This document shows positions 62,133 to 64,000 of a stretch of 64,000 nucleotides of DNA, in pieces. How positions within the stretch are numbered: position 1 is the stretch's first letter; each line of letters begins with the position of its first letter. A model generated the notes under the pieces. That model was not told the origin of the DNA. It ran no database searches and saw only the letters and a list, made by a program, of their open reading frames with translations. Source of the DNA: Devosia neptuniae (GTDB lineage Bacteria > Pseudomonadota > Alphaproteobacteria > Rhizobiales > Devosiaceae); contig NZ_CP104965.1 in assembly GCF_025452235.1 (NCBI RefSeq), forward strand, positions 1,612,001-1,676,000, written 5' to 3'. Both the position numbers and the translations under genes were made by a program.

Positions 62133-62711
62133 TTGAGCCGATCCGATCCGGCAAAGCGGCAGGCCCGCGCCGAGGAACTTGCTGCCCTGTTGGGCGGCAG
62201 GCCGATCGTGCTTGTCGGCATGATGGGGGCGGGCAAGACGACGGTAGGGCGGCGGCTGGCGGCCAAGCTCAATCGGCTGTTTCTTGATAGCGACGAAGAG
62301 ATCGAAAAAGCCGCGCAAATGAGCATTCCCGAGATCTTCGAGCAGCGTGGCGAGGCCGAATTCCGGGCCGGGGAGGCCCGGGTGATTGCCCGGGTGCTCA
62401 AGGATCCCGATATCATTCTGGCAACGGGCGGCGGCGCTTTTGTCAGCGAGGAAACGCGGGCGCTGGTCAATGCCGAGGCTATCTCGATCTGGCTCAAGGC
62501 CGAGGCTGATATTCTGTTCGAGCGGGTATCGCGGCGCTCCAATCGGCCCCTGCTCAAGACGGCCAATCCGCGCCAGACGCTCGAAAAATTGATTGCCGAA
62601 CGCTATCCCATCTATGCCGATGCCCATGTGACCGTGCTGTCGCGCGATGTGCCGCAGGATGTGGTGGCCGCCGATGTGATCGAGGCCGTGCTGGCCCATC
62701 TCAAGAATTAG
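62133..62711 (+). CDS. aroK: Shikimate kinase
   Basis: Phosphorylates shikimate in the pathway to chorismate. A 192-residue P-loop kinase: GMMGAGKTT (Lys35), DSDEEIEKAA for shikimate, EFRAGEARVI and GGGAFVSEETR. It starts with TTG at 62133, with GGAG six bases upstream; the longer ATG frame from 61992 lacks conservation. aroB follows by 13 bases on the same strand, the usual aroKB operon. Confidence 0.95.
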   Translation: MSRSDPAKRQARAEELAALLGGRPIVLVGMMGAGKTTVGRRLAAKLNRLFLDSDEEIEKAAQMSIPEIFEQRGEAEFRAGEARVIARVLKDPDIILATGGGAFVSEETRALVNAEAISIWLKAEADILFERVSRRSNRPLLKTANPRQTLEKLIAERYPIYADAHVTVLSRDVPQDVVAADVIEAVLAHLKN

Positions 62712-62724
62712 GACTGTTTCGCTC

Positions 62725-63837
62725 ATGGCCGATATCGCCCACAAGGTTCACGTTGCACTGGGCGAGCGCGCCTATGACATTCTGATCGGCGACCGGCTGA
62801 TCGATGAGGCCGGGGCGATCCTGGCCGAGCGCTTTCCCGGCAGGCGTTTTGGCATCATCACCGATGAAAACGTGGCCAAGGCGCAATTGCCACGGCTGAT
62901 CGCGTCGATGGATGCAGCGGGGCTGGGGCATAGCGAGATCGTGCTGCCGCCGGGGGAAAGCACCAAGGGCTGGCCCGGGCTGCAGGCGGCAGTCGAGGGC
63001 ATATTGGCGGCGCGGCTGGAGCGGGGCGATCTGGTGATCGCGCTGGGCGGCGGGGTGATTGGGGATCTGGCCGGATTTGCCGCCGCGATCGCGCGGCGCG
63101 GCATGGATTTCGTGCAGATGCCGACCTCGCTATTGGCGCAGGTCGATAGCTCGGTGGGCGGCAAGACCGGGATCAATTCGCCGCATGGCAAGAATTTGAT
63201 CGGGGCGTTTCACCAGCCCCGGCTGGTGCTGGCGGATTTGTCGACGCTGGACACGCTGGCGCCCCGCCAATTTGCCTCCGGCTATGCCGAAGTGGTCAAA
63301 TATGGGCTGATCGACGACGAGGATTTCTTCTTCTGGCTCGAGGAAAAGCGCGAAGAGATTTTTGCTGGCGGGCCGGCCCGGGGCGAGGCCATTGCCCGCT
63401 GCTGTGCGCATAAGGCGCGGGTGGTGATCGAGGACGAAAAGGAATTGGGCGTCCGGGCGCTGCTCAATCTGGGGCATACTTTCGGGCATGCGCTGGAAAA
63501 GGATACCGGCTATTCCGACCGCCTGCTGCATGGCGAGGGGGTCAGTATCGGCATGGTGCTGGCGCATGGCTTTTCCGCCAGACTGGGCCTCGCGCCAAGC
63601 CAGGACGCCGGGCGGATTGCCGCGCATTTGAAAAATGCGGGCCTGCCAACCATATTGGGTGATATCGAAGGCGGGCTTGGCTCCACCGAGACTTTGATGG
63701 CAGCCATTGCGCAGGACAAGAAGGTCTCGCGTGGGGCGCTGACCTTCATTCTGACGCGCGGTATCGGCAAGGCCTTCATCGAAAAAGGCGTGGCGCCGGA
63801 GGCGGTATCAGCATTTTTGGATGAGATGCGCAGATAG
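62725..63837 (+). CDS. aroB: 3-dehydroquinate synthase
   Basis: Second step of the shikimate pathway. The 370-residue NAD- and metal-dependent enzyme has DLVIALGGGVIGDLAGFAAA, the motif TSLLAQVDSSVGGKTGIN, KNLIGAFHQP and LNLGHTFGHALE with metal-binding His residues. ATG 62725 follows aroK closely. The last gene of the aroKB operon; the next gene is on the opposite strand. Confidence 0.97.
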   Translation: MADIAHKVHVALGERAYDILIGDRLIDEAGAILAERFPGRRFGIITDENVAKAQLPRLIASMDAAGLGHSEIVLPPGESTKGWPGLQAAVEGILAARLERGDLVIALGGGVIGDLAGFAAAIARRGMDFVQMPTSLLAQVDSSVGGKTGINSPHGKNLIGAFHQPRLVLADLSTLDTLAPRQFASGYAEVVKYGLIDDEDFFFWLEEKREEIFAGGPARGEAIARCCAHKARVVIEDEKELGVRALLNLGHTFGHALEKDTGYSDRLLHGEGVSIGMVLAHGFSARLGLAPSQDAGRIAAHLKNAGLPTILGDIEGGLGSTETLMAAIAQDKKVSRGALTFILTRGIGKAFIEKGVAPEAVSAFLDEMRR

Positions 63838-63886
63838 ACGCCCATCCCGACAGATAATGCTGTATCTTGCGGCCCCGACCTTGTGG

Positions 63887-64000
63887 CTAGAACGGCCCTT
63901 CGGCAGGCAGAACATCGATGGCCAGGGCGTGTACGGGGCCTTTGAGTTCGGTTTCGAGCGCGTCCATGACCGCGCGGTGTTGCGCGACGCGGCTTAGACC
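63887..64000 (-). CDS. BolA-family protein, C-terminal end (rest outside window)
   Basis: Only the last 37 residues or so are present on the minus strand: LSRVAQHRAVMDALETELKG and VHALAIDVLPAEGPF before the stop. The SRVxxHRxV and VHALAI patterns are those of BolA proteins, which bind monothiol glutaredoxins and Fe-S clusters. Convergent with aroB. Confidence 0.85.
   Translation of the reverse strand, partial: GLSRVAQHRAVMDALETELKGPVHALAIDVLPAEGPF

Noticed and set aside
61760..62566. Long N-terminal extension of xerD
   Set aside because: It runs through the small upstream gene and antisense to aroK; the GTGA overlap gives the natural start.
1..64000. tRNA, rRNA or riboswitch genes
   Set aside because: No T-loop, rRNA or known riboswitch core was recognised by eye; a covariance-model search (tRNAscan-SE or Rfam models) would settle this.

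Overview
This window reads as GC-rich chromosomal DNA of an alphaproteobacterium, most likely a Devosia-like member of the Hyphomicrobiales. The evidence is gene content and order: argH next to a TlpA-type thioredoxin, ftsEX beside an MJ0042 zinc-ribbon protein and a CpdR-like regulator, DUF2125, xerD-aroK-aroB, and PduO-type adenosyltransferase beside a twin-transmembrane protein. A LexA box of the alphaproteobacterial type (GTTC-N7-GTTC) and REP-like intergenic repeats agree with this. I see no rRNA, tRNA, CRISPR array, transposase or prophage. Most of the window is ordinary core chromosome.

Layout. 1-3.7 kb: two chemoreceptors with nearly identical signalling domains. 3.8-8.5 kb: DUF1801 protein, methylglyoxal synthase and a branched-chain amino-acid type ABC transporter (livGFHM). 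Its likely binding protein, livK, lies on the other strand at 10.6-11.8 kb. Between the two halves sit a REP cluster, an Xre/RES toxin-antitoxin operon and a methyltransferase. 12-16 kb: orphan betaine-type binding protein, GGDEF-EAL protein, membrane protein and a DUF442-like phosphatase/sulfurtransferase. 16-25 kb: pyruvate carboxylase, EVE and DUF1232 proteins, ispG, YbaK-like deacylase, MOSC protein, farnesyl-type diphosphate synthase and mtgA. 25-31 kb: rpmF, fumC, gloB, a methyltransferase, hisC and prephenate/arogenate dehydrogenase. 31-38 kb: DUF2125, ChaC, a small gene behind a LexA-box promoter, plsC, ftsX/ftsE, zinc-ribbon protein and CpdR-like regulator. 38-45 kb: winged-helix protein, lysA, a second ChaC, argH, TlpA-like thioredoxin, a YjfB-like protein with a small partner, rhomboid protease and cobalamin adenosyltransferase. 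45-54 kb: LysR/NAD(P)-binding pair, gluQRS/DNA glycosylase pair, outer-membrane beta-barrel, LuxR-type regulator, esterase, HNH endonuclease, TetR/membrane-protein pair and parvulin isomerase. 55-64 kb: secA, L,D-transpeptidase lipoprotein, accA, xerD, aroK, aroB and the end of a bolA-like gene.

The genes cover central metabolism (pyc, fumC, accA), isoprenoid synthesis (ispG, ispA-like), aromatic/His/Lys/Arg biosynthesis, envelope and division functions (secA, ftsEX, mtgA, L,D-transpeptidase, plsC), methylglyoxal/glutathione handling (mgsA, gloB, two ChaC) and signalling. Several genes start with TTG or GTG; these starts were chosen from Shine-Dalgarno spacing or stop/start overlaps.

The observations most worth following are the uncharacterised small gene whose -10 box lies inside a LexA box (33.2 kb), the Xre/RES operon with palindromes over its promoter (8.7 kb), the mosaic intergenic repeats in which a REP pair sits inside another palindromic element (24.0-24.2 kb), the YjfB/73-residue gene pair (43.4-43.9 kb), the TetR double operator (52.9 kb), and the C-terminal xWxxF pentapeptide present on only one of the two tandem chemoreceptors. 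No clearly undescribed multi-gene system stands out.
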